DNA of 64,000 bases from assembly GCF_000346465.2 (NCBI RefSeq), contig NC_034015.1, positions 13,120,637 to 13,184,636 on the forward strand, in the 5' to 3' direction. Source of the stretch: Prunus persica. Taxonomy: Eukaryota; Streptophyta; Magnoliopsida; Rosales; Rosaceae. Position numbers and translations under genes: made by a program. The notes under the pieces were generated by a model. The model was not told where the DNA came from and did no database searches. It saw only the letters and a list, made by a program, of their open reading frames with translations. Positions 21,871 through 35,900 of this stretch are shown piece after piece. Positions within the stretch are counted from its first letter, which is position 1, and each line of letters starts with the position of its first letter.

Positions 21871-24800
21871 TCAGACTCCTCCATTTTCTTCACAAGTAGA
21901 GAGGTTAAGCACAGGCTGTGGAAGAGGAATAAATCCATTCGTCTTAATAGATCCAGGAGGACCTTCTCTTGGTGTTGTAATACTTGTTGACTCAGAGATT
22001 TCAGCAGCTGGCTCTTCAGTGATTACTTCCTGTTGTAGCATTTCTATGTGCCTTTGTGATGGCACATCACCTTTGCAGTATCTGTGCCACATGTTCCTGT
22101 ATGCTGACTCCAGCCCAAGGGTAAACTTTGGTCCGTCACAGACAGGCGACCTGGACATAAGGTCCCGGAGACCCATTCTCAAATTTGAAAGCGCTGTAAC
22201 ATCAGAGGCCAACTGCACTGCCAACTGGACATATTCATCCTCATTTTTAGCAATCAGATTTCCCAACCCTGTATTAAGTCCACTTTAATCGGTTAAACAA
22301 TACTGAACTCATCAGCAAGAACACACACATATTAGACATTACCAAAAGAAAGACTTGCACACATCCATCAAAGGTTCGATATCGAGAGAATTGATCTCTA
22401 AACTGATAAAACTATTTGCCTAGTGAGGTGTGAAAAATGTATATGAACCTGTTACAGTGAGGAGATACTTAGAAGATTGTGGCTATATGAGCTCTCCCAC
22501 CCCAATGAAGGCATTTATTTTTCATATATTGTTTATTTTATTGTCCCCTTTTATCCCACTATATCTCAAATACTAGGATAGTTAAATCTACCTCTCCACA
22601 AGATAACAGTTCTTCTTAGGTATGAGATATGATCTCATACTTCTATTGGCTTTGTTTATGCATTTATAGCATAAACCAAAATATATGCATACCAACCATA
22701 AGGCAGATGAAGCAAAACAGTAATCTCCCGTGCAACCATACACCAGTAGACATTGATTAAAAAAAATAAAAAACAAAAAGCAGAAAGAAAAATTCCTTAC
22801 CAACTTTACCGAGAATACTAACTCCAACATTGTGCGCATGTACTGAACCAGCCATAGTAACACACGGAACTCCCATATATAAAGATTCACATGTTGTGGT
22901 TGTTCCAGCATATGGAAAAGTATCCAAACTACATACAGAGAAGATAACTTGGGTCAGAACCTCCAAACAAGATCCAACAATAAACAAGTGAAACCGTCAC
23001 TAAAATGTGCAACCAGCAGGACTAGCATAAATGAATCCAGCGAGACTTTATTGCATACACATCATAAATTCTCAAATGGTTCTCTAATTTCTGTCCTAAG
23101 ACTCTGACCAAATCTCTTTTTTCCATGCAAAACAACCATTCAAAAAGTGATATTTACAAGTAGCATTACCTCTGCAATCACACATACAATGACAAACATG
23201 GAGCAAAGCTATAATGCAATAAAGAAATACCCAATGACAAGTTTAAAGCACCTTTCAGTACATAACAATGCAATTGATTTTAGACATCTGACTAATTCTT
23301 TAAAAGAACACATGCTGACTGTAATTCGAGCATTACATGCAAGAGGAAGAAAGAAGGATCCCTATTTTAGCAATCACACATACAATGACAAACATGGAGC
23401 AAAGCTATAATGCAATAAAGAAATACCCAATGACAAGTTTAAAGCACCTTTCAGTACATAACAATGCAATTGATTTTAGACATCTGACTAATTCTTTAAA
23501 AGAACACATGCTGACTGTAATTCGAGCATTAGATGCAAGAGGAAGAAAGAAGGATCAGGAATCAACTATGATTTGTTCTACTTGCTTTCCTTAGTAGTCA
23601 TTAAGCTATGAGTAAACCTTATCCAAGGAGGCAACTGATTTTTTTTATATAATATTCCATCTACAGAAAAATATCGTAAAACACTCCATAAAAAAAAACT
23701 CCTTGTTAAACTAAATAAAAACATTAATATCGTATAACATTCATTGGGCATAAATATCATTATTACAACTATACCATACCATTTAAGAGATAATTTCTCT
23801 GTTTTCCCTCTTATTCCCCCAATATTGTAGCCCTCCTTTCATACTCATTGAAAAATAATAATTATTATAATGATATTAATGCATCTCACCATCTCTAAAA
23901 AGCTTAAATTCATTAACTATGTTTTGATTTAAATATCTCAATGTCTACGAATTTAGGAATACCCTAGCAATTTCCCTAACCAAGATTTTTAATAACTAAT
24001 TATCTCAACTTATTTAATATGTCATCAAGATAATATCATACACATCATACAATGCTATATCATTCCCTTAGAAAAAGTACTGTCAACTTAGTAATTAGTA
24101 ACTATAGTATCTTAACATTCATATGATAGGTTCCAAATAGGCATGTAAGTGAGTGCTTTATAACTCATCCCAACCAATTCAATTCACATTTTTTTTGGGT
24201 AACCTTCATGTCTTGAACAATTTTTGCAAAGAATAAAAAGATCTCTTATTTTTAATGCCTTTAATTTCCCCTAACAAACATAATTTGTTTTTGTTAATTT
24301 CTATCATTATTTTTAGAGTCATTCATAAAATAATTCAATTCACATATTTTAACTTTAGTTACGACTGTGAAAGATCAAGTCTCTTGTTTCCAAATTAAAA
24401 TATTTTCCTACGTTCATTTTTTATATTACATAATCTATTTAATTCAAGATCCAGAGTGGAAACCAGTTCACAGTTTTGGATTCGAACTCCATAGATAATA
24501 TAGAAGGCTCACACAACCACACGATGTAAGAAAGGTTTGAGGTATAGGAAGTGATCATCCAACAGAGATAAATAAACAATATATATAAGCAACTTTCATA
24601 CTACTGTCTTCCAAATGTAAGAAAATATATCTTAGTTTTACCTAATGTCCATGAGAGAATAGGCTTGCATATGATCATAATTGAGCAAAATTAGAGGTAG
24701 AAGATCAACACGTAGTGGTTCCAACCCCAGCTGCTCCAATGTTGAAAGAAATCTCTCTCTCACACTATCACAACTAAAAGGCTTACATTTCACCACAAGA

Positions 24801-27800
24801 CGAGAATTTGGAATTGCAGAAAGAATTCTCGCCCAAACTTGTAACACTTTTGGAGTGATCTAATAAGAGAGAAGAAAAGAGGAGTGAGGCAAAGCATTAC
24901 ACGATAAGGACGATCTTTTTTTCCGAAAGAAACAAGAATTTTATTATATGATAAGTAATCTAGTTGCTTATGGTTTTAGCTGTATATCTGATACAAGAGA
25001 AACAACCTAGCCAATACCTTTGCCAGATTATTAAAGCTGCCAAAAGTAATAAAGCCATTGGAAAGAGCAGGAGTGGGCAAAACAGGCCCCGCCTCAGGGG
25101 AAGGTGTATAACACAGGAAGCAGTCTGGTAATCGAACTAACTCCTCAACATGCCTGACCAAAAAAAAAAAAAAAAAGATCAAAGTTACATAAAAATGTAA
25201 TGGTACTACCTACTCTAGGGGGTACTCATGCTTGAATTCAGAAAAAACAAGAGTACTAATCATAGGAGTAAAAGTAGTAGACCTACTTCTGCTTTGAATC
25301 AGGAGGATCCGCCAGTGAATCTGTGATTCTATAGTCAATTGCCGGTAAACCAGTTGTGTTTGGATAGCCAATCCAGGTCACCTGTAAATCCAGCAATAGC
25401 AGGTTTAGCTACTTTAAGCACATGATCCAGTACAAATACGCAATCAAACAGTGAATGAGTGAGGTATGTGACAACAAAAGGAACAAATTTGATGTGAAGC
25501 CCTTGTTTTTTGAACTGAAAAATAAAACATCAGGCTTTAATAAATAAAGCAACTCGCGATGCTTAGAAAGTTGTACAATAAATAGGAAAATCATACAGTT
25601 ATTCCAGGATAAAGATGCTCTTTTAACATTGCTCCACTTCCAGATTTTCCAAGGCCAAAAAGAAATTTAGATTTGCAATACACTATATACTGTACACTAT
25701 AAGATATGAGTCAACAAAGAAAAATTGCACAAACTAACAATAACAAGAATGTTTAAAGTCATATGCTATAGCAAAATCAGAACACCTTTCAGCATACCTG
25801 AACAGGTGAGGGCCTGCACGCCATTGTTCCCAATTTGTTGTTAGCAGTATGGCCAGTAAGTTCCACCAGGATATCAACCTTATCTTCTCTAACCATGGTC
25901 GCAACCTTCTTTTCATCAATCCCATATATATCTCTCCAAATCCCGCCCTTTTTCAAAACTTTATCCCTAAACCTAATAGTCTTGGCATCTGCCTGTGACA
26001 TTTATAAAAATCAATTCCAAATTGTCTGTGGGATAAAACTATCTAACAATAAAACATCTCAAATAGTATTTTCCATATAAGCAATAAGACGTTAAGAAAC
26101 ATATACAACATTGAAATAAAATAAAAATCACAATTTCAAGAGAACATGAGAATTTATGACCAGTGAAGCAATAACCAAGTAACTTTTTGCACATCCTAGG
26201 AGAGTATTGGTTAGCGAACAGTGGAAGAGATGATAGATACTGATGATAATCAAGATAGCGTTGGCGGTGATCGTGGCGTTATTCACAAATACAATAGTTG
26301 TGGTGGAAAAAGTGCAAGCACCAAATGTACTTGGATATAGTAAAGATGGCCATTTGTTGGAGGCCCAAGCTTTACAAAAATGAGAGAATTGCAAGCTTTA
26401 TGGAGGCAATACCAATGCCTATGGTAGGTGAACTTAGTGGTTATGCTGGTGGTGGTGGCTCTTGGCTGTTGTAGAGGGTGTGAACTCTTAACATTGCAAA
26501 ATTAAACAATGCAGAAAGTGGCAATGACAGTAACAGTGGTAAAAGGAAAGGAAGAAACCAACACACTGGCAACGATACATGTAACATGCAGCATATAAAA
26601 ACAAAAGTGAAAATAGACAATGAAAAGATTGGTTTCGTCACACAGTCTTAAGTGGTCGTTGCGTCTTTCCAGGAGTCAAAGTAGAACCAGGTGTGGATTT
26701 CTGGGAGCTCCACATGGGTGTCAAAACTCATAAGTGAAGCAACAAAATTTTCTATCTACCAATCAATGAATAGCAGAGGAGAGAGGAAATCAGAAAAATA
26801 GAAGGATACAGACATTAATGATCATCCAGTGTATTGCGAACGGTTGAGGAAAACTAAAGCACATACAGAGAGAGATGATGATGAGTTTTCACCAAACATA
26901 TGGCTTTAGAATGGAGTTGTAATGGGAATTGAAAGCAAATTAGAATGTTGGCAAAATATGCAAATGAAAAAGTAAGACACACAGGAACCATGAACATACT
27001 TTAAAATCAAAATGCACGACCCCCATAGATGAATGTAGGTATAAATTGACAAAAGAAAGAAAAAGGATACCTTCACTACTGCAGAATAAACAACCACCTT
27101 GTACTTTGCGTATTCATGATGGGCAAGCGGAGCTTCTATAAAATATGACACGGAATGAGTAAAATAATCAGGAGATATGTATCCGATCACAAGGGGTCGT
27201 TCTGGATCTTTTGGATTGTCCCATGAAGCGTACTGTGGATATAACCTCATAAAGCGTCTACCCCAGTCCCTGCATGTACATAAATTCAGTTTAAGCATCA
27301 TCAAATTTACAATTACTGATTCTTTTTGTGAATTGACAAACAGAACATAAAAAATAATAAACAAAAGCCAATAGGAAAACTACAATTACCGCTACACTAG
27401 ACTATACATTTATAATATACCTTTACTATAAAGGTATAGCCTAATGTAATACTTAATGTTAAAAATAAAAAAATATATATAAATAAATAGGGTACACATT
27501 TGATAAGTCTAGGCTATACCTTTATAATATACCAACGTGGTTATCAATACTTGCTTTTTTTCATTAGAAGTTTAGTATATTCATTGAACAAGGAGAAGGG
27601 ACAAGAAATCGTGCAAAGTTAAGAGGACTTAGTTGAGACCTGTGAGCCACAAAAAGTTTCTCATCATGTCCTTCATTTATGTAGTTCATTGCAAGCAATC
27701 GATTCTGCAAGAACACGGTCAACCATATAGAGATTAAAAACAAAACTTGCAAATAACAGGTTCAGCCATAAGAGAGACCAAGAGCACCAACAATAAATAA

Positions 27801-29900
27801 ATACTCATTTATTGCATTATCTAAAGGCAGTGCACCAATGAGTTTCATATCAGAAGTCAGAACTGTTAATATCTATCCCATTTTCCATTAGCAATCAAAC
27901 CTGGAGCATGCCACTACCAAGTTTAACATTTTTTTCACTGACACAAAGATTACAGATATAAACCACAGCAAACAGATTGAAAGACCTTTAGCACTCACAT
28001 GAGTAAATCGTATGAGAGTGTAGAGAATTAATACCTGGCCTGCATTCCGGGAATCAGGATCTATTTTTAGGCATTGCTCATACGCATCAATAGCCAGAGT
28101 AATATTTCCAGCATCTCGGTAGAGAACCCCTGCACAAAATGGATAAACAGATATGAATTTACAACAAAATTTATAATTAAAAGAAAATGGAGCATAACCC
28201 ACCACAATAGAACAAGTACAGAAATTCGAAATTCACTATGAATAAAATCAGAAGAATATCTTAACCATTTCTATTTATAAAATTTCCCGTCCTAACATTA
28301 GCCAAGTAGGAAACAACGATTTCAATATGGGTCAAAGCAGGTGTTTGGCATTTTCTCTTATATGTACGAATTCTTATTTTCTTAGACTCTGCCTTTTGAA
28401 GGATCCATCCTCTTAGACTCTATCAAATGATATATAATATATATACAATCCCCTTCTATTGAGGGACACCCTTTAGGGTCCCCTATGAAAATTTTTTCAA
28501 CGATCCAAACCATCTATTTTTCACATCTTCATTCAAAGATCATCCTTGCAAAAAATCATGCAAATTGAAAATCATTAAGGCATCTAATTGAGACCAACAA
28601 AATCAATGAACACAGTGTTTCAAGAAAGTACTTGAATTTCAATAATTTAATTGAGTGGTCAAATGATATCAGATTCAAGTGATTTTTTGTAGAGATGATC
28701 TTTGAATGAATATCTAGAAAATAGATGGTTTGGATTAGTGAAATACAATGCGGAGTGGGCCCGACAAGGGTGTCCCTCAAATAAGCTTATTTGAGGGACC
28801 CCTCAATGGAAGCTCTCTGTATATATACAATCTTGCTTCTGGGAATATTTGAATTTCGAATTAAGATCCATTCAAATCCCAACGACCCTTGAAAGCCTAA
28901 GGTCTAAAGACTACATTAAGAGTTAAACACTTTCCCATCAACAATAAAATGAAACAAAACAATCAAAAGCAGAGGCATTTGAAACAAATTTGAGAATTTC
29001 CTCTCACATCTTTAGGACTAATTTTTATATAAAATAGCAAGCAAATCTCTGTTCCGAGCTTGATAACTGGATTAAGACGGATTAAATTATATTAGAAACA
29101 ATAAACTAAGAACACATTTAACAGCTAATATATGTTGTCAAATAAATTCTATGATTAACTCTAAAACAAATCAGATTACTCAATTTAAATACCTAGCATA
29201 ATACCAATTCCATTATGAGTTGCTACAATTCAACTCACAGAACTACTTCCGTATACAAAAACAATCACAACGCCCAAATCTTGCATAGTGTCTCTAAGAG
29301 TAATGTGAATGGCAAAAGCTCAGTGAAGGAAAAACTCAGAGAGTCATAGAAAAAGAGAGCAACCCAAGTTGTTATATGCTTCTGCATATGTGGGATTTGC
29401 AATTATAGCTTTCTCAATCATGTTTGCAGCAGCATCCATTTTACCCTGCCAATAGCAAAGAGCAGTCATTGATATATGATATATAGACATTCTAGAGTCT
29501 GACGCCTAGAAGGGATTGAAAACAAACCTGGACAGTGTAGACAACACCAAGATTGTTCAACGACTGTGAAAAGTTTGGTTTGATTGACAAAGCCAACTGC
29601 AAATGGATAACCAACGATGATGATAACAAAAGTGATGATGGTAACATCATTCAATTAGTATTTTAGAAGAGAAAAAAGAAAGAATTTTTTTTGTACAAGT
29701 ATCAAAAATTGCCTGATAACACTCTACTGCTTTATCAAGGTTGTCTCGATCTTTGTATATTACTCCCAAATTATTGCACGCTTCTGCACAATGGGGATTA
29801 AAGTGGAACGCAAGTTCATAGAACACAATGGCCTGCACAAACAGAAAATGATTACCACCGCCATGTCGAACTGACTTAACCAATAAAGAAAATATATCCA

Positions 29901-29936
<36 letters not shown>

Positions 29937-32900
29937 TTTCATAAAAATAAAAACTTACCATGTCAAACTTTAGCATTTCACCATAAGCAACGCCGAGATT
30001 GTACATAGCATCCGCATAATGCCAGTTATAATAAAGAGCCTTCTTGTAATAGGATATACCTTGATCAATGTCACCTTCCAATTTAACCTAACAAACATGT
30101 TACTGAATCCAAAATCAGATAATAAAAAAATTGGAAATTTGATCATAATTGGAAAATAGGGAACATGAGAATGTCTTCAAAATGAGTTAGGGTGTGTTTC
30201 ATATAAATGAAAGGAAAATAGATAGGCCAGACAGATCTGAGGAAAGACTCTGGAACAGAAAAACATTTGGGTCACTGCAGCGAATATGTACCATCATGTT
30301 TATCTCACCCAAAGTCAATAAAATAATCAGGTTTGACAACCAAAATTTCTTCATGGATGTTACTGATTGGAGTTAAGTAAGATGATGGACAACAAAAAGA
30401 ATCGAGTTAAAAATGTTGAAGAAACACTATGATGAGATCTCCAGAGTCCAGACACCCTTTTCGGTTATTGAACTATTTGAGCAACGAAAAATAAGAGCAA
30501 ATGAAATTGAAGTCATAACTCATATAGTTCCCCCTTGACTGACACATCTAATTTATGAGCGGCAAACAAAATATTTCTGCATTTTCAACAGCATTCTCTT
30601 TAAATAGGAGAACTAAGAAGTTAGGACTTCTATACACTCTTTACCAAAATGCTTCAATGATTTTCACCAGCTAATATCTCTTTTATTTAAGTCAAATTCC
30701 CATAATTAATACTTCGTCAAAATTTTTAATTCATAATTACCAGTTACAACCTATGTCCTGGGTGCTAGTATATAATATTCTTAGGATTGGCAAATGCCTG
30801 ATGTGTTCACTTGAACTAGTCAAGAAGAAATCATTAAGTAGACAGCTTGACGAGTTTAGAAGAGCCTTGAAGATACAAATCTAATCTATGTTTGGTCAAG
30901 CATAACACTCCCCAGGCTCACCCGACCGACATGGACCAGCTAACTGCCAACTTATCAGGCACATGCTACCAGTAAAATTTAGGTGGTAAAAAGCCTAGGA
31001 TTTTTTCTCTGTGGTTGTGTAGTTGAGTAATTAGTGGGTTGATTCTCATTTCCAGGTGATTCAACAGAAATTTGAGTTGGGTTAACCCAATAACCTAATT
31101 TGTCCTGGTGGAAAGTTCGATTTTGAGTCCATGATGCCAGTGCCACAGCTTTGCCAGAAAAATCTCTTCATCATTGAGGATTGATTAAATCCATCTCAGT
31201 GAAACATCTACACTAGTGACAGGAGAGTGCGATAAATCTGACCAGACCTATTCACTGCCTTCTAGGACACTATTTCTCTTGGGCCCTCGGCACAATATTT
31301 TTAAAAAAACAAAAACAAAAAATAGCAGCCACTTCTTAAAAGTTACACCAAACCAATCATTAGAAAATAAGCCCAACAAAACAATGATGATCACGAATAA
31401 CAAATTAGGTAGCAGAACCAAAATGGAAGCCCTAGAAGAAAAGTGATGAGGATAACATAATTGATTACAACAAGACAATGAATATGGCAGGAAAACCCAA
31501 AAAATAAAAAGGACGAGATATCACCTTTGTTCCTAAATCTGTCAAGGCTATGGCCATATTATTCTTTGCAATTTCAAAGTTTGGTGAAACAGCAAGACAC
31601 CTAGGACAGCATAGCAACCAAGCAAGCATAGCATCAGCATAGATATAACCATCAACAAGATTTACAGCTATCTATGCAAGCTTCAACTTAGACCAACAAA
31701 TAGAATGCAAACACTAGACTACCTCTCGTAACAAGCAATAGCAGACTCCAAATCACCACGATTTTTGTAAATGACACCCATGTTGCAATATGCTTCAGCA
31801 TACATCGGCCTCTCCAGTGCAGCCTTCTCATAGCAACTAAGGGCCGTGTCAAATTGCATCATTTCAGAGTAGACAACACCAAGGTTATAATATGCAGGCT
31901 GTATTTACAGAGTGAGGTAAGAATATAAATCTGTAAGAACAGAAAACAAGAAGAATAAAAAAGGGTAGAAACCATTAGAAAGGAGGACAGAGAATATGAA
32001 ATTACAGCATAGTGTGGATCTGTCTTCAAAGCTTCATAATACTTCTGCAGTCCCTCTTGAGTATTGCCAGCAAGCTTTAAGCTAGTTCCAAGATCTGTTA
32101 ATACAATGGCTAGGCATTCTGCAGCAGGTTTGTACGAGGGGTCTGCTTTTAGAGCCTTTTGATATGACTGTTCCAAGCAAACTTGTTTGTTAATTGGTAA
32201 TATTTCATAGTTTTAAACATGATTTATCAATCACTCAAAGCACAAAAAAGTAGTAGATAACAGATATATCATCAAAACGACCTTACTTCGACCTTACTTG
32301 GACAGGATCCATTCAAAGGTCTAGAGTAAAATAGTTAAATGTCATCATTGAAATCAATGGACAATCAAGTGTACTTATTCATTTCTTATGCATACACTAA
32401 GTAACTAGTAATGCATTGAAAAGGGTGGTTGGGCGCAAATAAACAAACACTAAAGCATTGCAGTAGGCCTGCGAAGTGCCAAGCACCTTTGTATTGTTAC
32501 TCACCAAAGAAATTTCTATTGTTTTTTTGTTCTTTCAGACAAAAATAGTAAGTTAAGTAAGGGGAGCATACCTCAGCAGCCTCCCTTAGGCGGCCCTCAT
32601 CCTTATACAAAATACCACAATGTGTGAGGGCGCATGCATTCTGCGGGTCCAACCTGATTGCTTCCGTGAAACTGTCAAATGCGAGCCTTCCCATATTTTT
32701 CATTTGCAAGCATATTCCTTTTCCAATATGAGCTTCCACATTTCCGGCATCTTTCTCCAACACAGTCTCATAAAGACTCAGAGCATCAGCAAACTTATTC
32801 CTCGAGCGAAGAATGTTGGCATAAGACAGAGCATCTTTCACTTCAAATCTCTTCCCTACTGGAGGTACAGCAACGATAGAGCCACTAGTACTAGGAGAAG

Positions 32901-32982
32901 GATGTGAACCATCCAAGAATCCATTTTCTCCAACTGAGTTTCCATCTCTCCCATTACCAACATCTTTCTCCGTCCATGCCAT
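21871..32982 (-). CDS. SPY: SPINDLY, protein O-fucosyltransferase
   Basis: Seventeen coding exons: 32572-32982, 32006-32167, 31723-31898, 31525-31600, 29959-30087, 29713-29832, 29528-29596, 29364-29445, 28035-28129, 27640-27704, 27071-27269, 25798-25992, 25287-25381, 25018-25153, 24642-24859, 22801-22928, 21871-22268. They give 917 aa, the normal SPY length. The N-terminal half is a run of TPR repeats (from about residue 45 to 430, e.g. [20 protein letters not shown]). The C-terminal half is the GT41-type catalytic domain ([53 protein letters not shown]). SPY adds O-fucose to nuclear and cytosolic targets such as DELLA proteins, and so restrains gibberellin responses and affects the clock and cytokinin signalling. 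The intron after exon 6 has a GC donor. A leader intron is likely, with acceptor near 33030 and donor near 33535. Confidence 0.96.
23175..23556. repeat. Near-perfect tandem duplication, period 196 bp, in a SPY intron
   Basis: The stretch starting CAATCACACATACAATGAC at 23175 recurs at 23371 and continues with essentially one visible mismatch over about 185 bp (ACATGCAAG in copy 1, AGATGCAAG in copy 2). Copies are about 23175-23360 and 23371-23556. It lies in the intron between SPY exons 15 and 16, 1.1 kb from the nearest exon. The near identity means a recent duplication or an assembly artefact. Confidence 0.93.
27395..27535. repeat. Small AT-rich fold-back segment in a SPY intron
   Basis: The phrase ATAAAGGTATAGCCT (about 27428-27442) is the reverse complement of AGGCTATACCTTTAT (about 27512-27526), and the left edge carries CTAGACTATACATTTATAAT, a direct relative of CTAGGCTATACCTTTATAAT on the right. 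It is probably a decayed MITE in the SPY intron between exons 10 and 11. Confidence 0.6.
28451..28821. mobile_element. Fold-back MITE in SPY intron 8
   Basis: The arms are long imperfect inverted repeats of about 110-150 bp. Left landmarks in order: CTATTGAGGGACACCC, GATCCAAACCATCTATTTTT, TTCATTCAAAGATCAT, CAAAAAATCA. The reverse complement of the right arm gives CCATTGAGGGGTCCCTC, AATCCAAACCATCTATTTTC, TTCATTCAAAGATCAT, CAAAAAATCA in the same order. The 11-bp direct repeat TATATACAATC flanks it (28440-28450 and 28822-28832), a target-duplication length suggestive of a Mutator-like MITE. Near the right end, TCAAATAAGCTTATTTGA is a perfect palindrome. It is far from splice sites. Confidence 0.85.
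29904..29932. repeat. (GA)n microsatellite in a SPY intron
   Basis: An uninterrupted GA run 27 bp from the donor of SPY exon 5 (exon 5 ends at 29959). Read on the SPY strand it is a CT run within the first part of the intron. Confidence 0.9.
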
Positions 32983-35900
32983 TTGGGAATGGTTAAAAGG
33001 GCGCTACTTTTCACTCGAAAATCTACCTACAGACAAATTAAACATAAAGATTCAGTTTTAACCACAAATTTGAAATTTGGCGCACTAAAAAATCAATCAT
33101 TTAAATGCTTGTTTGGCATAAGTTAAGCCAAGCAAAACCAAGATTTTGGAAAATCAGTATAATGCTGACAGTTGGATGAAAGCTCAAGAGTCGAGCTTAA
33201 CAAAGTTAGATAGCCATGTAGCAGCAATTACTATCAGAACAATGCCCAGAAAAACCTAATAAACTAACCATCGTTTTCATATTCAAAACGCCCCCATTAA
33301 TTACAATTTCAAACCCTAATATAGCACGATCACAGTAGCCCTCTACTAAAACCAAACGATCATTAAGCAATCAACCAAAACCCTAATACACCGCGATCAC
33401 ATATGGATAAAAGATAGGATTTTGATAACAATAACACGCTATTAAGCTCAAAACAGGGGCTTAAAGAAGAAGGAAGAGTGAAAAAAAATGGCAAAAAATG
33501 CAAGGGAAATTAGGAATTTTGAAATTTGAAGCGTACACTTGGAGGTCGACGAGCTCCTTCTTTACCTAAACAGAGTGGGCAATGGTGAGAGATCAAAGGC
33601 TACGGCTAGGGCACGGCTATGGTCTCCGTTGGAGCTAGTCGAGCTCCTTTGTCAATCACCCGACTTTAGCTGGGGGTTTTGCCGTTTTATAGAGTTAACT
33701 AGGGTAAAAAGTAGAGACGCCCTGCCTCAGCAGCCTCTGGCTCTCTTGGACACACAGGTTGAATTGAATGTGTCCAAAATGAAACCCAGAAGATGATGAT
33801 GAAGAAGAAGAAGAAGAAGAAGAAGAAGGGAGGCCGTTAATCACAACGTTTAGAAAACGGGACATATGAGAGGGACTATGGGAGAGACAAAGCTCTGTGT
33901 GTTCTTTAACCCTGTTTTTTATCCGTATTTGCTTTTATACCACTGCGCTAAAACGAGTCTTGAGACCGCGCAAAACACAAATCACTCGGCGACTCGGCGT
34001 GGCGAAGTAGGAGGAGTATCGTTGTCGGCAGCCCCAAAATCCCCGAAAGCCCTAAAAGGATTTTGTGATTTTGAGCATGGGGGTGAGCTGGTTACCGTGC
34101 CATTGTCGCCAATGTGCTCCGGCTCTATGGGTATAATTGGTATTTCCCCTATTTTATTCAAGTAATTATTATCCACCTAGAAAAAGAAAATTTGGGAAAA
34201 GAAAATTAAAAGGGTTACGTTACGAAACACACCATGTCGACCACGTGTCTATCTTTAAAAAAAAATGACATCACTTATGGAATGAAACCGTAACGCAACA
34301 CATATCATATTTTTGTAATAAATATCGGACCACACTTGTAAGCTGCAAGTGCAATGGCGTATCCATTAGTTTTTCTTCATTCGGGACAAAATTAAGCTTG
34401 CATGTCAGCTGCCTTTGGCTCTCTACCATGCCACAACCTTTTTGAGGCATTTTGTAGAAAACTTTGATTTTTTGGTGACCCTACCCACCCAATTGAAACG
34501 CCAAACAAACATTAGCCAATTCCATGCATAGTCATAATGTAAATTCATCAGTGCATACGTATATAAGTGAGCAAGAAAGCTAGGATTTTAAGTTTTTGGG
34601 GGGCTCAAAATAAGCTTTGATTGGATTGATTTTTACAAAGTTTACCAAATCTCACATATTATATACATGTTTGGAAGAGCTACTAATATTTATATGCAAT
34701 GACATGTTATTGTATATGTATTTGAAAGTTTTAGGGATGTCAGCACCAGTGGTCCTTAAGTGGCTTCGTCCTAAGTGAGTTTGACTATAATTATATCAAA
34801 AAAAAAAAGAAACAAAATTCTTCTAAGTTCTTCACATGCATTATGTTGTTCCGTCGCTTTTTCCTTCCTAATTAATTGCCTTTGCTTCTTCTTTTCATTG
34901 AACCCTTGATTTGGAGTAATAGTTTGATAGATTGATAATTGTGAGTAAGAAATCATGTCGTTGTGTAATACGAGTAATAGGTAATCACACGTAATATTGT
35001 CATGATGCTCTCTTCAATTCATAGTTACATTAGTCGATGATAAACTTTTCTTTGCTTTGCTAGACAATTAATGAGAAAGAACTATTGTACTTGATTGATA
35101 TATAGTTTCATTAATTTAAGAGTTAAGTTAGTGTTAGCATCTATTAAATATAATAAACCTATTTACAATTAAGTTTTAAATTTCAAGCCTCCAATCTAAA
35201 TATTCTAACTCCGTCACTATCCTTCATGACATCGACCATTTTTTATAGGACAAAACCATGTGTTTCATTTGGTTGTGCATGTGTTTGATCTAAGGATTGA
35301 AAATCCGCCAAGAACATTTCATCGTCAAGTCGATGTTTGGGTATTTTCAAGGTGATTGTGAATATAAAACAACGAAAATCAAATCAAATCAAAGGTGTAT
35401 GTGTGTATGTTGTTGCAGCGGGGGTCATGAAATTTCATTGTGCGTGTCAACTTCAAATAGCGGCCAATAAGCAATCAATATCAATCAACATAAACATTCA
35501 TCGTTGGGTGGTGCAAAAAAGAAAACATATAATGGATTGACATTATTGGGAGGGATAGGGATATGCAGCTCAAGAATGAAGAAGACCCACCAAGCACTCT
35601 TCTCCACTGTGATTTGACATTATTGGGCATGTTGTTGTTTAGAATTAGAACCAATTTGATTTGAGGACCAAGTGTAATGCATTAGGGCGCACACAAAATA
35701 ATAATTAAATAAATAAAAAAAGTATGTGGGAGACAATACTAAGCAGTAAAGAAGTGTGAACTAGTCAATCTAACCACTACACCAATTTGTATTAAGTATG
35801 AATTCGCACTTTTGAAAAATCAATCAAATAGAGAAGTATCAAACGAAAACGGTCCTTTGATGCTTAATTATATAGATCTTTTTGCACAAGCAATGTTCTC

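Noticed and set aside
24460..24620. B-box-like GGATTCGAACTCC in a SPY intron, possible SINE
   Set aside because: No convincing A box at the right distance, no A tail and no target duplication could be found.
33866..34165. Plus-strand 99-aa frame upstream of SPY
   Set aside because: Starts in promoter-type DNA, has no recognisable motif and has an overlapping antisense frame; likely chance.
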